Source: Psychrobacter arcticus 273-4 (GTDB taxonomy: Bacteria > Pseudomonadota > Gammaproteobacteria > Pseudomonadales > Moraxellaceae). Taken from it: a stretch of 64,000 nt of DNA. Shown in pieces: positions 19,289-28,633 of the stretch. Numbering within the stretch: position 1 is the first letter of the stretch; every line of letters begins with the position of its first letter. The stretch lies in NCBI RefSeq assembly GCF_000012305.1, contig NC_007204.1, positions 310,001 through 374,000 of the forward strand, read 5' to 3'. The notes under the pieces are model-generated. The model saw only the letters and a list, made by a program, of their open reading frames with translations, searched no databases and was not told where the DNA came from. Position numbers and translations under genes: made by a program.

Positions 19289-20443
19289 ATGAAAAACAAG
19301 GTAGATACGATTAAAAATCTCACTATTGTGGCTGATAGTAATATCGCAAGCCTTGATGAATTTTTTAATCCTATAGCGCTGGGTCAAAATACTGAGCAAC
19401 AGGTGCAGGTAATACGCGTTGCTGGACGCGATATCAATGCGCAATTATTGGCGGACTTGCAGCCTGATGTGCTGTTGATACGTTCAGTCACCCAAATAGA
19501 CCAAGCATTATTAGCTAATAATAATAGTGTCAAATTCGTCGGTTCTGCGACCATTGGTACTGATCATGTCGATCAAGATTATTTGGCAGAACGCAATATT
19601 ACCTTTGCCAATGCCACTGGCTGTAGCAAACATTCAGTCGCGCAATATGTAGTGAGCGCTATTTTGACATTGCGTCCACAGTATTGGGCACAATCTATGA
19701 CGCCATTAACATTGGGCATCATTGGGCTTGGTAATATTGGCAGTACGCTGGCTCAGTATGCCAGTGATTTGGGCTGGCAAGTATTGGGTTATGATCCATT
19801 GTTAGCCACGTCCGATATCAATAATGCCAGTCTTGAGCAAGTATTATGTCAAAGCGACATCGTAAGTTTACATGTGCCTTTGACGGATAAAAAAGATACG
19901 GATACGCAAGGGGCAATGAGCATCAGCAATAATTTCAGCGACTATCCAACCCGTCATTTAATAAATGCAGAAACTTTGGCACGGATGTCGCCGCATACCA
20001 TGCTGATTAATAGTGCGCGTGGACCTGTGATTGACGCCGCTGCTCTCGAAGCCGATATCGATGCGACCGAACGCCAAGTGGTATTGGATGTGTTTGAGCA
20101 CGAGCCACAGATAGCGGAGAGTTTACTATCCAAGCTTGCGATTGCCACACCGCATATCGCTGGCTATACGTTAGAGGGTAAGCTACGCGGTACGCAAATC
20201 ATCTATGATGCCCTATGTGAAAAATTGGCAGTGCTGCCTGTGTTGTCGATGCATCAGCTGCTACCACTCAATACTTATCTATGGTCTGAGCTAAAAGAAA
20301 ATCCAGACAGATTACTAAAGTTTTATGATATTAAAAAAGACGATACGGCTTTAAGAAATAAAATAACGAGTGGTCAAGTGAAAGGGTCGGATTTTGATCA
20401 GCTACGCCGTGATTACCATTTGCGCCGTGAATGGCAAGCGTAA
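19289..20443 (+). CDS. pdxB: Erythronate-4-phosphate dehydrogenase PdxB
   Basis: NAD-dependent 2-hydroxyacid dehydrogenase that oxidises 4-phosphoerythronate in DXP-dependent pyridoxal phosphate synthesis. The 384-residue protein has the PdxB-specific N-terminus (IVADSNIASLDEFF), VGSATIGTDHVD, the NAD-binding glycine motif LGIIGLGNIGSTLA (about 143-156), and catalytic segments NSARGPVID, DVFEHEP and ATPHIAGYTLEGKLRG. The last fits PdxB better than SerA or GhrA. A C-terminal dimerisation domain is present. epmA follows after 60 bp and is probably in the same transcript. Confidence 0.95.
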   Translation: MKNKVDTIKNLTIVADSNIASLDEFFNPIALGQNTEQQVQVIRVAGRDINAQLLADLQPDVLLIRSVTQIDQALLANNNSVKFVGSATIGTDHVDQDYLAERNITFANATGCSKHSVAQYVVSAILTLRPQYWAQSMTPLTLGIIGLGNIGSTLAQYASDLGWQVLGYDPLLATSDINNASLEQVLCQSDIVSLHVPLTDKKDTDTQGAMSISNNFSDYPTRHLINAETLARMSPHTMLINSARGPVIDAAALEADIDATERQVVLDVFEHEPQIAESLLSKLAIATPHIAGYTLEGKLRGTQIIYDALCEKLAVLPVLSMHQLLPLNTYLWSELKENPDRLLKFYDIKKDDTALRNKITSGQVKGSDFDQLRRDYHLRREWQA

Positions 20444-20503
20444 CCAGTCAGTGTGACTGTTTGAATATCTATCTTGAAGACTTATGAGGCACTGTAATCC
20501 GCT

Positions 20504-21532
20504 ATGAGTAAAGCCAACAATCAGCCTTTGTCTAAACCGAGCTATGCCCCAACTATGACCCTTGCGATGGCGCAGCAGCGTGCGCAATTGGTGAGTGTCA
20601 TTCGTCAGTTTTTTGCCACGCGTCAAGTGATTGAGGTGCAGACACCGCTATTATCGCAAGCCGGCAATACCGATACTTTTTTGCAGTCAGTTTCTGCACA
20701 GGTCACGTATCAAGACAAACCTTATACATATTATCTTCATACCTCGCCTGAATTTGCCATGAAGCGTTTGCTTGCCAGCTGGCAGGTACCTATGTATCAG
20801 ATTTGCCCCGTTTTTCGAGATAATGAAATAGGGGCACGCCATAATATCGAGTTTACGATGCTTGAATGGTATCAGCCGAATTATAGTCTGGATGATATGG
20901 CGGCTGAGCTGGGTGAGTTATTAGAGATGCTGTATGGTTATCCGATCATCATGAGTCATTATCGCTACGTTGATGCTTTTATGGATTTTGTCGGTATTCA
21001 TCCGCTGACAGCCAGTCTATCAGCATTACAGGCAGTAGGAGAAGACAAAGGTTTGACGGGGTTTGATTTTAATAGCGCACAGAGCTGCGCAATCGATAGC
21101 GAACAAGACCGTCGTCAAAGCTGGCTGGATTTATTATTTAGCCATGCCGTTGAGCCAAATTTAGGGCATGATTTGCCGACGTTGATTATTGAGTATCCGC
21201 CTGCGACTGCCGCTTTAGCAAAGACCGCTGTTGATAAAGACGGTAATAAGGTCGCCAAACGCTTTGAGCTCTATATCAAAGGAATTGAGATTGCCAACGC
21301 TTATGATGAGCTAGCAGATGGACAGGCATTAAGGGAACGGTTTGAGCAGGACAATCAATTGCGCAAGCGTCATAATTTGCCACAAATGCCTATTGATGAG
21401 CATCTATTAGCGGCGTCTGATGACTTGATACCTTGTAGCGGTATCGCAGTTGGTGTTGATAGGTTGCTCATGGTCATAACAGGCGCCATTGGCTTAGAGG
21501 AAGTCATTCCTTTCTCTAGTGGTTTGGCTTAA
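20504..21532 (+). CDS. epmA: Elongation factor P beta-lysine ligase EpmA (PoxA/GenX)
   Basis: Class II lysyl-tRNA-synthetase-like enzyme that attaches (R)-beta-lysine to a lysine of EF-P. The 342-residue protein lacks the anticodon-binding domain and starts at the catalytic core. Motif 1 region is EVQTPLLSQAGNTDTFLQ, motif 2 is QICPVFRDNEIGARHNIEFTMLEWY, and motif 3 is CSGIAVGVDRLLMVI near the end; EIANAYDEL is also typical. Length matches EpmA (about 325). epmB and efp are not in the window. It ends at a strong terminator followed by a repeat copy. Confidence 0.95.
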   Translation: MSKANNQPLSKPSYAPTMTLAMAQQRAQLVSVIRQFFATRQVIEVQTPLLSQAGNTDTFLQSVSAQVTYQDKPYTYYLHTSPEFAMKRLLASWQVPMYQICPVFRDNEIGARHNIEFTMLEWYQPNYSLDDMAAELGELLEMLYGYPIIMSHYRYVDAFMDFVGIHPLTASLSALQAVGEDKGLTGFDFNSAQSCAIDSEQDRRQSWLDLLFSHAVEPNLGHDLPTLIIEYPPATAALAKTAVDKDGNKVAKRFELYIKGIEIANAYDELADGQALRERFEQDNQLRKRHNLPQMPIDEHLLAASDDLIPCSGIAVGVDRLLMVITGAIGLEEVIPFSSGLA

Positions 21533-21584
21533 TCACTCTCCAATGGACTTAACGTAGTCGCTACTTATTTGACAAGTCTATTAG

Positions 21585-21623
21585 AAAAACGCGAGTAACC
21601 CATTAGGCTTACTCGCGTTTTTT
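21585..21623 (+). terminator. Terminator of pdxB-epmA
   Basis: AAAACGCGAGTAA pairs with TTACTCGCGTTTT, followed by more Ts. Confidence 0.92.
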
Positions 21624-21634
21624 GTTTTAACCAC

Positions 21635-21807
21635 TATAGTCGGTGAGAAGTATAGTCGGTGAAAAGTAATATCGATACAACACCTACTACTGGTGCAAAT
21701 TTTGCTTGCTTGCTTGCTTGCTTGCTTGCTGTGCCTACGCAGACAGAGGCTGCAAAAAATTTACACCAGCAATACGGTAGCGACTTTAAAGTATTTCAAC
21801 CACTATA
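21635..21807 (+). repeat. 138-bp repeat family, copy 3, with duplicated left end and GCTT expansion
   Basis: The left terminus occurs twice: a 16-bp stub at 21635 (TATAGTCGGTGAGAAG), then the full copy from 21651. Within it GCTT is repeated almost seven times (21704-21730) where other copies have two. The sequence CCACTATA occurs at both outer flanks. Arms are the mismatched pair. Confidence 0.93.
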
Positions 21808-21820
21808 AAGAATTTGAAAA

Positions 21821-22270
21821 TTAGCGTACCAATTTGTTTAAACCATCAGCAAAGGCTTTTTTATCACGATCGCCATAAGGTTTTTGCCCGCTCATTTCTT
21901 GCAACTCGAGCACACCAGTGCCACGCATGGTATCCATAAAATCGCGCATATTGAGCTTTTGCTTGATATTGTTTTTGTCATAGACCACGCCGCGGGTCGT
22001 CAGTACCATGCCACCTTTGTCCAAAATATCATTTGCTAAAGGGATATCGCTGGTAATCGCCAAATCACCTGGCTGAATCTGCTCAACGATATAATCATCG
22101 GCCTTATCAAAACCAGAGGGCACGACAGTCATCACCAGTAGCGGCGACTTACGCAGTTTGATTGGTTGATTAGCGACAAATATAGCCATGGTTTGTGTGC
22201 GCTCAGCGGTTTTAATAATCAAGTCTTTAGCAATTAATGGTACCGAATCTGCGTCTACCCAAATCTGCAT
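21821..22270 (-). CDS. DUF188 (YaiI/YqxD) family protein
   Basis: 149-residue cytoplasmic protein of the YaiI/YqxD family, related to PIN/NYN nuclease folds; no function is established. Family hallmarks are the start MQIWVDADSVPLIAKDLI, VPSGFDKADDYIV, GDLAITSDIPLA and LTTRGVVYD, with several conserved Asp residues that could bind metal. Its ATG overlaps the purK stop codon by one base, so it is translationally coupled to purK as the second gene of an operon. Confidence 0.9.
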   Translation of the reverse strand: MQIWVDADSVPLIAKDLIIKTAERTQTMAIFVANQPIKLRKSPLLVMTVVPSGFDKADDYIVEQIQPGDLAITSDIPLANDILDKGGMVLTTRGVVYDKNNIKQKLNMRDFMDTMRGTGVLELQEMSGQKPYGDRDKKAFADGLNKLVR

Positions 22271-23625
22271 TATTTCTTAGCCTTTTCTACTTTTGGGTTA
22301 GCTAGCTCAGCAATTTGCTGCTCATTGTCATTATTTGCTGAGCTTTTTTTATTTTCAGCGTTAGTCTCTACTTCAGCAGTAGTTAAGCTATCTTCTGCCG
22401 TTGTCGGATTGTTGATGGGTGTTACTTTCTTATCAAGACCGACTTTATTAGGTAGTATGGCGACCAGCTTGGCTAGTGCGGGCTCTAAGTCTGCCACATC
22501 GTTTGGCATCAAGGTAATATGGGCAATTTTTCGGTCATTGCGCTCCGCTTTATGATAGCTGTGATAATGGACGCCATCAATATTGAGCACCGCGCTAATA
22601 TCAGGATATTGCCCTAAGATATTGATCATAATTGCTGGATGGACATTATCAGTATCGCCTAGTGGTAGATTGACCACGGCACGAATATGATTTTCAAATT
22701 GGCTGGTGACAGCACCCTCAATACTCCAGTGTCCAGAATTATGAACGCGTGGTGCTATCTCGTTAGCCAGTAAAGTGTCATTACCACGAGCATCTTTAGT
22801 CACAAATAGCTCAAGCGCCATCACTCCAACATAGTCCAAATGATTCATGACTTTGGTAATGGCATCAGTCGCTTGCTTGAATAAATGACTGGTACCAATG
22901 GCTGGCGCTTGGGTCTTGGCCAAGATACCCTGATGATGATGGTTTTCGACCAAATCATAACAGCGTACTTGACCGTTTTGTCCTCGTGCGGCGATGATAG
23001 AAAGCTCACGGCTAAAGTGAATAAAGCCTTCTGCAATTAATGGTGCTGGCGTTTGTGTCAGTGAGCCTTTACCTGTAACCGCATCCTTGAGCTCTTGCCA
23101 AGCTGCTTTGATATCGCTGTCGGCTTTAATCACAAATTGACCTTTACCATCATAACCGCCTCGGCTGGTTTTTAGCACGACAGGCAGTCCAAGCTCATGA
23201 CAGGCTTGCTGTAACTCTGCCTCTGAACTGACGGGCATAAAAGGCACCGTTGCGATATCAAGCGTATTAAACATCTGCTTTTCTTTTAAACGATCTTGCG
23301 CGATATCTAGCGCAATCGTTGGCGGGAACATCCCTTGTTTTTTGCCAGATTTTGATAAGTTTGCCAATTGCTCAACAGTCGCAGTCGGGGTATTCTCAAA
23401 CTCCAGAGTAAAGACATCAGCAGCTTCAATAAAAGCGTCTAATTGCTCACTGGTAAAAACGCGTCCGTATAAACTGGCGGGACAGTCAGCGCTGTCTTCT
23501 AAAAACACACATTGATAGCCCAATGGCATCGCCGCTTGCGCCAGCATCATGCCGAGCTGACCACCGCCTAAAATTCCGATGGTACGGATGGTTTGAGTAA
23601 CAGGGTAAGCGTTCGCTATGGTCAT
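22270..23625 (-). CDS. purK: 5-(carboxyamino)imidazole ribonucleotide synthase PurK
   Basis: ATP-grasp enzyme that carboxylates AIR to N5-CAIR in purine synthesis; the product goes to PurE. The 451-residue protein shows the pre-ATP-grasp start IGILGGGQLGMMLAQAA (about residues 17-33), the VLKTSRGGYDGKGQ glycine loop, AEGFIHFSRELSIIAARG, and ALELFVTKD...NEIAPRVHNSGHW. It is longer than typical PurK (about 355-390): the last 55 residues or so form a low-complexity tail rich in Asn, Lys, Glu and Ala (PTTAEDSLTTAEVETNAENK). It is followed directly by the DUF188 gene; purE lies 234 bp upstream on the same strand. Confidence 0.95.
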   Translation of the reverse strand: MTIANAYPVTQTIRTIGILGGGQLGMMLAQAAMPLGYQCVFLEDSADCPASLYGRVFTSEQLDAFIEAADVFTLEFENTPTATVEQLANLSKSGKKQGMFPPTIALDIAQDRLKEKQMFNTLDIATVPFMPVSSEAELQQACHELGLPVVLKTSRGGYDGKGQFVIKADSDIKAAWQELKDAVTGKGSLTQTPAPLIAEGFIHFSRELSIIAARGQNGQVRCYDLVENHHHQGILAKTQAPAIGTSHLFKQATDAITKVMNHLDYVGVMALELFVTKDARGNDTLLANEIAPRVHNSGHWSIEGAVTSQFENHIRAVVNLPLGDTDNVHPAIMINILGQYPDISAVLNIDGVHYHSYHKAERNDRKIAHITLMPNDVADLEPALAKLVAILPNKVGLDKKVTPINNPTTAEDSLTTAEVETNAENKKSSANNDNEQQIAELANPKVEKAKK

Positions 23626-23859
23626 GGCAGGCTCTTTGATTTAGATAAACAATGGGTTAAGTGCTTCAAGGTATACGAATATAAAGGCATTAAGGGTATA
23701 AAAGTCTAACGAATTAAAATAGGAAAAGGTGCATTGTATGCACCTTGTATTTAGTAAAACCTATCTAAAAGTAAATATCAAGTGAAGCATGCTTATATTT
23801 AAATAAGGCGATTAAAATAGCAAATATAACCATCGAATGCTATTCACTTGAGCTGGGTA

Positions 23860-24420
23860 TTAAGGATTGATAATACCGGGTATTGGACTGGCAAGAATGG
23901 TATTAGTTTGGGTATGACGCAGATGGCCAAGCTTAGTCGCAATCGATTCATCATGTAATGCCAACACTTGGATGGCAAGCAGTGCAGCATTATAAGCACC
24001 AGCGGATCCAATCGCTAACGTTCCAACTGCCACGCCTTTAGGCATCTGAACGATAGAAAGTAAGCTGTCCCAACCACTCAGCATAGAAGATTTTACGGGG
24101 ACACCAAAAACAGGTAGCGGCGTTTGACTGGCGCACATACCAGGTAGGTGGGCGGCACCACCGGCACCAGCGATAATCACTTGTAAGCCGTTACCTTTTG
24201 CACTTTTGGCATAATCAAACAATCTATCAGGCGTACGGTGCGCTGATACTACTTCACATTCAAAGGCGATATCAAAGTCTGCAAGCAATTGTGCCGCCGC
24301 GCTCATGGTCGCCCAGTCAGATTGTGAGCCCATGATAATACCAACTTTTGGTTGACCAGCAGGCGAGGTAATAGGTCCGTTCTGATCAATAGCGTTAACA
24401 GTCGCTGATGTGGTGCTCAT
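23860..24420 (-). CDS. purE: N5-CAIR mutase PurE
   Basis: Class I PurE converts N5-CAIR to CAIR. The 186-residue protein has the substrate loop IIMGSQSDW (residues 28-36), SAHRTPDR with H61, [13 protein letters not shown] and GVPVKS...[12 protein letters not shown], the last being a clear class I signature. The first 24 residues are a polar extension. It is upstream of purK on the same strand, but the gap suggests a weak or separate promoter for purK. A repeat copy begins about 100 bp upstream of its start. Confidence 0.96.
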   Translation of the reverse strand: MSTTSATVNAIDQNGPITSPAGQPKVGIIMGSQSDWATMSAAAQLLADFDIAFECEVVSAHRTPDRLFDYAKSAKGNGLQVIIAGAGGAAHLPGMCASQTPLPVFGVPVKSSMLSGWDSLLSIVQMPKGVAVGTLAIGSAGAYNAALLAIQVLALHDESIATKLGHLRHTQTNTILASPIPGIINP

Positions 24421-24519
24421 GCTTTGATATCCTCAAAAAGACCATCATACAAAAATTTTGCTGCATTCGTAAAGCCAAGTTTGCGCTTTAATGTCAAAGC
24501 GAGCATAAAAATCACCATA

Positions 24520-24657
24520 TATAGTTGAAATACTTTAAAGTCGCTACAGTATTGCTGGTGTAAATTTTTTGCAGCCTCTGTCTGCGTAGGCACAGCAAGC
24601 AAGAAAAATTTGCACCAGTAGTACCTGTTGTATCGATATTACTTTTCACCGACTATA
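24520..24657 (-). repeat. 138-bp repeat family, copy 4
   Basis: Full 138-bp copy, reverse orientation, between purE and the metallophosphoesterase gene; it ends two bases from that gene's stop codon. Right arm variant CCAGCAATACTG, left arm TACTACTGG (mismatched). Confidence 0.95.
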
Positions 24658-24659
24658 TC

Positions 24660-25631
24660 TTAAATAGAACCGAGTATGTTGGTATCTTGATCGTGACGAT
24701 ATTGGATAAAATGACTGGTTTTTAAAGGTAATGGCTGCTCGCTATCGAGCTGATAACAGGTCAGATAGCCACTATCGACGGCTGCCGAATAATCGGTACA
24801 GATAACTTGTGGACTGAGCGGTTCAGGCTCGCCCGTTAGCCAATAATGCCCGACAAATACAGGCTTGTGGGTTTTTAGCGTAAAGTCGATGTTTTCAGCC
24901 AATGCATCTTTAGGGATTTGTGCCAATGCAGATAAAGGTGCGCGAGCCACTTCGTGAATGCTGCGTGTATTCAATGCATCGAGCCACCAACGTACTCGCA
25001 CGCGTGTGCGCTTGGTGCCTTCTTTATCGACCATTACTAACCCATTAGGCAATGGGGTTTCGACGCCCTTTAAGACGCGCTCTAACGCATCAAATGCTAC
25101 AGTACCTTCTCTAGAGGTCGCGATCAGCCCATGGGCTGTCAGGCAATTATTCTCTGTTAAGAGTGGCTGTAGTACCGCCATACTATCGACATCCCAGCAA
25201 GCATGGACAAAGCAAGCATAGTCGATTTCCAGCCACAATGGGATCTCATATAAGCGCTGTAACCAATATTGATGTGTCTCTGAACCAAATGGCACTTCTG
25301 CCAAAAACGTCTCATGCTGGCGGGTATGTATCTCGTTATGTGAGCGCAGATATTGGCTGGTATCATCGGGATCAGAGGTGGCAAAGGCAAGTGCATTATA
25401 TTCATGATTGCCCATTACTGCATCAGCGACATCAGCATCCAGCATGGCAAAAACGATTTCTAACGTCGCTATCTGCTGTGAGCCGCGGTCAATTACATCA
25501 CCAATAAATAGCGCACGATGACCGGCTGGCGGCACAAAGTGCTGACCATTATGTACATAACCCAGTTGTTTTAGCAGTCCAATGAGCTTGTCTGCATAGC
25601 CGTGAATATCACCAATAACATCTATAATCAT
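24660..25631 (-). CDS. Metallophosphoesterase (calcineurin-like phosphatase)
   Basis: 323-residue cytoplasmic phosphoesterase of the PPP/ApaH-like type. Metal-binding motifs are in order: GDIHG (residues 7-11), GDVIDRG (44-50) and GNHE (74-77), with later conserved segments FVHACWD and VGHYW supplying further His ligands. The substrate is unknown; diadenosine polyphosphates or phosphoproteins are possible by family. It is flanked on both sides by repeat copies, with one ending two bases beyond its stop codon. Confidence 0.85.
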   Translation of the reverse strand: MIIDVIGDIHGYADKLIGLLKQLGYVHNGQHFVPPAGHRALFIGDVIDRGSQQIATLEIVFAMLDADVADAVMGNHEYNALAFATSDPDDTSQYLRSHNEIHTRQHETFLAEVPFGSETHQYWLQRLYEIPLWLEIDYACFVHACWDVDSMAVLQPLLTENNCLTAHGLIATSREGTVAFDALERVLKGVETPLPNGLVMVDKEGTKRTRVRVRWWLDALNTRSIHEVARAPLSALAQIPKDALAENIDFTLKTHKPVFVGHYWLTGEPEPLSPQVICTDYSAAVDSGYLTCYQLDSEQPLPLKTSHFIQYRHDQDTNILGSI

Positions 25632-25686
25632 AATAAAACATCAACGTTAACTATAAGACTACTTAAAAAGGCCTATTTAAAAGGCC

Positions 25687-25824
25687 TATAGTCGGTGAAA
25701 AGTAATATCGATACAACACGTACTACTGGTGGAAATTTTTCTTGCTTGCTGTGCCTACGCAGACAGAGGCTGCAAAAAATTTACACCAGCAATACGGTAG
25801 CGACTTTAAAGTATTTCAACTATA
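25687..25824 (+). repeat. 138-bp repeat family, copy 5
   Basis: Full copy between the metallophosphoesterase and rhomboid genes, with mismatched arms. A single substitution in the left arm gives GGTGGAAATT instead of GGTGCAAATT. Confidence 0.95.
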
Positions 25825-25858
25825 GTCAAAATATAAAGTAACTCCATCATAGCGTTGC

Positions 25859-26467
25859 CTAAAATCCAGGTGATAATAGGGCATTTAGAAAATGAGGTAG
25901 GACTTGTGGCTCTAAAATGATGGTAGCTATGACACCAAACGCGCCGCCCCACATATGTGCCATATGATTGATGTTTGAGCCGCCGCGTTTATCAGAATAG
26001 ATACTGTAAGCGACATAGGCAACTGCAAATAAGATGGCTGGGATAGGGATGATCGCAAACAGATAGATTTTTTCCCAAGGAGCAAGCAAGATAAACGCAA
26101 ACAATACAGCAGATACACCGCCTGATGCGCCAAGACTTAAATAACTGGCACTTTGCTTGTGCTTAATATAACTTGGAATCATCGCGACAATAATAGCCAG
26201 TACATAAAAAAGCAAAAAGCCATAGCCGAATAAAAATTTCTGATATAAGCCCTCAATGGCACGACCAAAAAAGTATAAGGTAAACATATTAAAGAGCAAG
26301 TGCATGCTATCAGCATGGATAAATCCATGAGTAACAAATCGATCCCATTGACCATTGTTTACTGCTGGCGGATAAAAAATGAGTCGATTAAACAGTGCTT
26401 TGTTTTGCCACGCCAACAAACTGACAATAACCGTAATAATAATGATAAGCGTCGTCTGATTAAACAA
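25859..26467 (-). CDS. Rhomboid-family intramembrane serine protease
   Basis: 202-residue inner-membrane protein with about six transmembrane segments. The catalytic dyad is visible as S115 in LGASGGVSA and H171 in NHMAHMWGGAFG, and the HGFIHADSMHLLFNM segment (residues 47-61) matches the rhomboid HxxxN region. It lacks the N-terminal cytoplasmic domain of E. coli GlpG. Substrates are unknown. It stands between two repeat copies with its own promoter by position. Confidence 0.9.
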   Translation of the reverse strand: MFNQTTLIIIITVIVSLLAWQNKALFNRLIFYPPAVNNGQWDRFVTHGFIHADSMHLLFNMFTLYFFGRAIEGLYQKFLFGYGFLLFYVLAIIVAMIPSYIKHKQSASYLSLGASGGVSAVLFAFILLAPWEKIYLFAIIPIPAILFAVAYVAYSIYSDKRGGSNINHMAHMWGGAFGVIATIILEPQVLPHFLNALLSPGF

Positions 26468-26751
26468 AGGATAGTCCTTAGGTTGGGTCTGATAGATAGC
26501 AGTAATAAGTAAGACAATACTTAAAGCCTAGGTTTTATTGGTTATTGTCATCCAAATATGACTGATAAACAGTTACGTACTCATATTAATAATAGTAGCA
26601 GCAATCATAGTACAAAAACCAATATGCGACAAAATTGTGCTTTAATGTTTATTTATATTGAATAATATAACATCGTGTGAGCGACAGTGAGTAATGCTTC
26701 GTATACTGACAGTAACGACTGATACTATTACCAATCAAGATATATCGACTA

Positions 26752-26889
26752 TATAGTCGATGAAAAGTAATATCGATACAACCCGTACTACTGGTGCAAA
26801 TTTTTCTTGCTTGCTGTGCCTACGCAGACAGAGGCTGCAAAAAATTTACACCAGCAATACGGTAGCGACTTTAAAGTATTTCAACTATA
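26752..26889 (+). repeat. 138-bp repeat family, copy 6
   Basis: Full copy in the 456-bp divergent region upstream of the 26924 gene, ending 34 bp before its start codon, so it probably lies in the promoter or 5' leader. Mismatched arms; the left end has TCGATGAAAAG instead of TCGGTGAAAAG. Confidence 0.95.
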
Positions 26890-26923
26890 TGTGTAACATT
26901 AACGCTGACCGAGGCAGTAACTT

Positions 26924-28426
26924 ATGAGTATCATTGACCAACTAGAGCAAAAGGTGACCCCAGCTATATTGGGTAACAATGGTAGCGTCTCCCATGTCAG
27001 CTTATTAGAACAATTTTATGCTATTTTGGCGTCGCGTTTGGCATTGCCAAATATTTACTCACAGTTATTGCGTGACGATGCTACCGTTATCGGTGAGCAT
27101 GTCGCAGAAGCGCCATTGTTTGAGCAGTTATGGCAAACGCCAAGCTTACGTCGGCTGATGATTCAAGAGCTTGCATCGACCCATCATATTGATGAGTTTA
27201 CGACGATGCAGCTGCTGATAAATGCCGCGCCACTTGCCTATCAAGAGTTAAAAATACTGGCAAATGGACAATTTCTGCCAGCCTTTTTGCAAGGTGAACA
27301 AGCCTCATTGCGCCCTTATTTGCCGATATGGTCCGCACCTATTATTGGCGCGCTTCAGCATCCTGATGATGAGCTGTTTCAAAGCCAGAGAGTACTGGCA
27401 GGTACTGTGATACCAGCTGTTGCTTTAAATAACTACGAGCCCGCCGCTGTCGATATTATTACTTCACCGAGTTTCACAGCAGAATCGCCGATACCGACTT
27501 TGGATGAGCGTCTCAGTACTGATTCGATTCATGTCAGTCCAGCAGAGCATCATTTGGCAGAAAACACCAGCCTACGCCGAGAAAAAACACGGACCCGAAA
27601 TCAACGCAATGATATGTTGCTATGGACATTTGTATTACTAGGGGCAGTGACAGCCATTGGGCTTGTGTGGGCATTATTAATCAAGCCAAATGATACGCCG
27701 CCAGTAGAAGCTGTGGTGACAACGCCAGTTGTCGTGCCGCCTGTGATTGAACCGCCAGTACAAGTGGTAACGCCAATTGAGCTGATAGTTGGGGTGGATA
27801 ACAATGGCAGCTTATATACTTGTAGTGGGTCGGTGGGCGATGTCGCGCTGCAAAGCCTATTGCAACAGGCGCTCAATACCAGTTTTGGTGAGCAGGCAGG
27901 AATGTGTCAGTTAATCGTAAAAGAAGGCGTTGCCAGCAGCGTTGCTAATATGCCGATAGAGGTATTACCTAATGTGCTGACATTATTGAGATCAGTACCG
28001 TTTGCGCGCTTACAATTGCAAAACGATCGCATTACGGTAGAGGCGCCAGATACTATGCAGCTACAACGTTTAATGGCGGATATGCGTACATTGCTACCAT
28101 CGATGATGATCGAGAGTACTGCGCCACTACCATTACCTAGCAACCCTAATGATATGAATAATGGCGTCATGCAACAACAAGGCATGGCGACCAATAATTT
28201 TAACAATCAATTTGAAAACGCGCCTGCAAATAACAGCGCTAATAATGTGGAGTATCAAGCGCCAGACGATGAGACCAACGATAGTGTGATGCCAGCACTT
28301 GCAAGAAATAATAACACTAATAATTTTAATAGCGCGCCTTCAGGCTCAAATGGTTCTGTCTCTTCATCTGAATTTGAGGACATGGCAAACAATATCATTG
28401 TGGTTGAACCTGCTCAAGTCAGATGA
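26924..28426 (+). CDS. Membrane-anchored protein, paralogue of the OmpA-domain protein at 28964
   Basis: 500-residue protein without a recognised catalytic domain. In order: a helical N-terminal domain (about 1-140) with VTPAILG and LLEQFYAILASRLA; a polar linker; one transmembrane helix (about 231-253) after a basic run; a Pro/Val-rich stretch; a folded domain (about 278-395) with LYTCSGSVGD...LQSLLQQAL; and an Asn-rich tail. The first 140 residues and the post-membrane domain clearly align with the next gene, but the C-terminal OmpA-like domain of that protein is absent and replaced by the tail. Topology is predicted N-in, with the second half periplasmic. The ATG at 26924 lacks a strong Shine-Dalgarno. 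Function unknown; a cell-envelope role is likely from its paralogue. Confidence 0.82.
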   Translation: MSIIDQLEQKVTPAILGNNGSVSHVSLLEQFYAILASRLALPNIYSQLLRDDATVIGEHVAEAPLFEQLWQTPSLRRLMIQELASTHHIDEFTTMQLLINAAPLAYQELKILANGQFLPAFLQGEQASLRPYLPIWSAPIIGALQHPDDELFQSQRVLAGTVIPAVALNNYEPAAVDIITSPSFTAESPIPTLDERLSTDSIHVSPAEHHLAENTSLRREKTRTRNQRNDMLLWTFVLLGAVTAIGLVWALLIKPNDTPPVEAVVTTPVVVPPVIEPPVQVVTPIELIVGVDNNGSLYTCSGSVGDVALQSLLQQALNTSFGEQAGMCQLIVKEGVASSVANMPIEVLPNVLTLLRSVPFARLQLQNDRITVEAPDTMQLQRLMADMRTLLPSMMIESTAPLPLPSNPNDMNNGVMQQQGMATNNFNNQFENAPANNSANNVEYQAPDDETNDSVMPALARNNNTNNFNSAPSGSNGSVSSSEFEDMANNIIVVEPAQVR

Positions 28427-28434
28427 TAAATTAC

Positions 28435-28572
28435 TATAGTCGGTGAAAAGTAATATCGATACAACACGTATTGCTGGTGCAAATTTTTCTTGCTTGCTGT
28501 GCCTACGCAGACAGAGGCTGCAAAAAATTTACACCAGCAATACGGTAGCGACTTTAAAGTATTTCAACTATA
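28435..28572 (+). repeat. 138-bp repeat family, copy 7 (matched ATTGC arms)
   Basis: Full copy starting nine bases after the upstream stop codon and ahead of that gene's terminator, so it should be transcribed in the 3' UTR. Its arms pair perfectly (GTATTGCTGG / CCAGCAATAC). Confidence 0.95.
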
Positions 28573-28600
28573 TTTTTTTCAAAGACTATAAGACGTTAAC

Positions 28601-28633
28601 AAGTGCCTTATATTTTATAGGGCACTTTTTTTT
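28601..28633 (+). terminator. Terminator of the 26924 gene
   Basis: AAGTGCC/GGCACTT stem extended by TATA/TATA pairing, followed by Ts. Confidence 0.85.
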
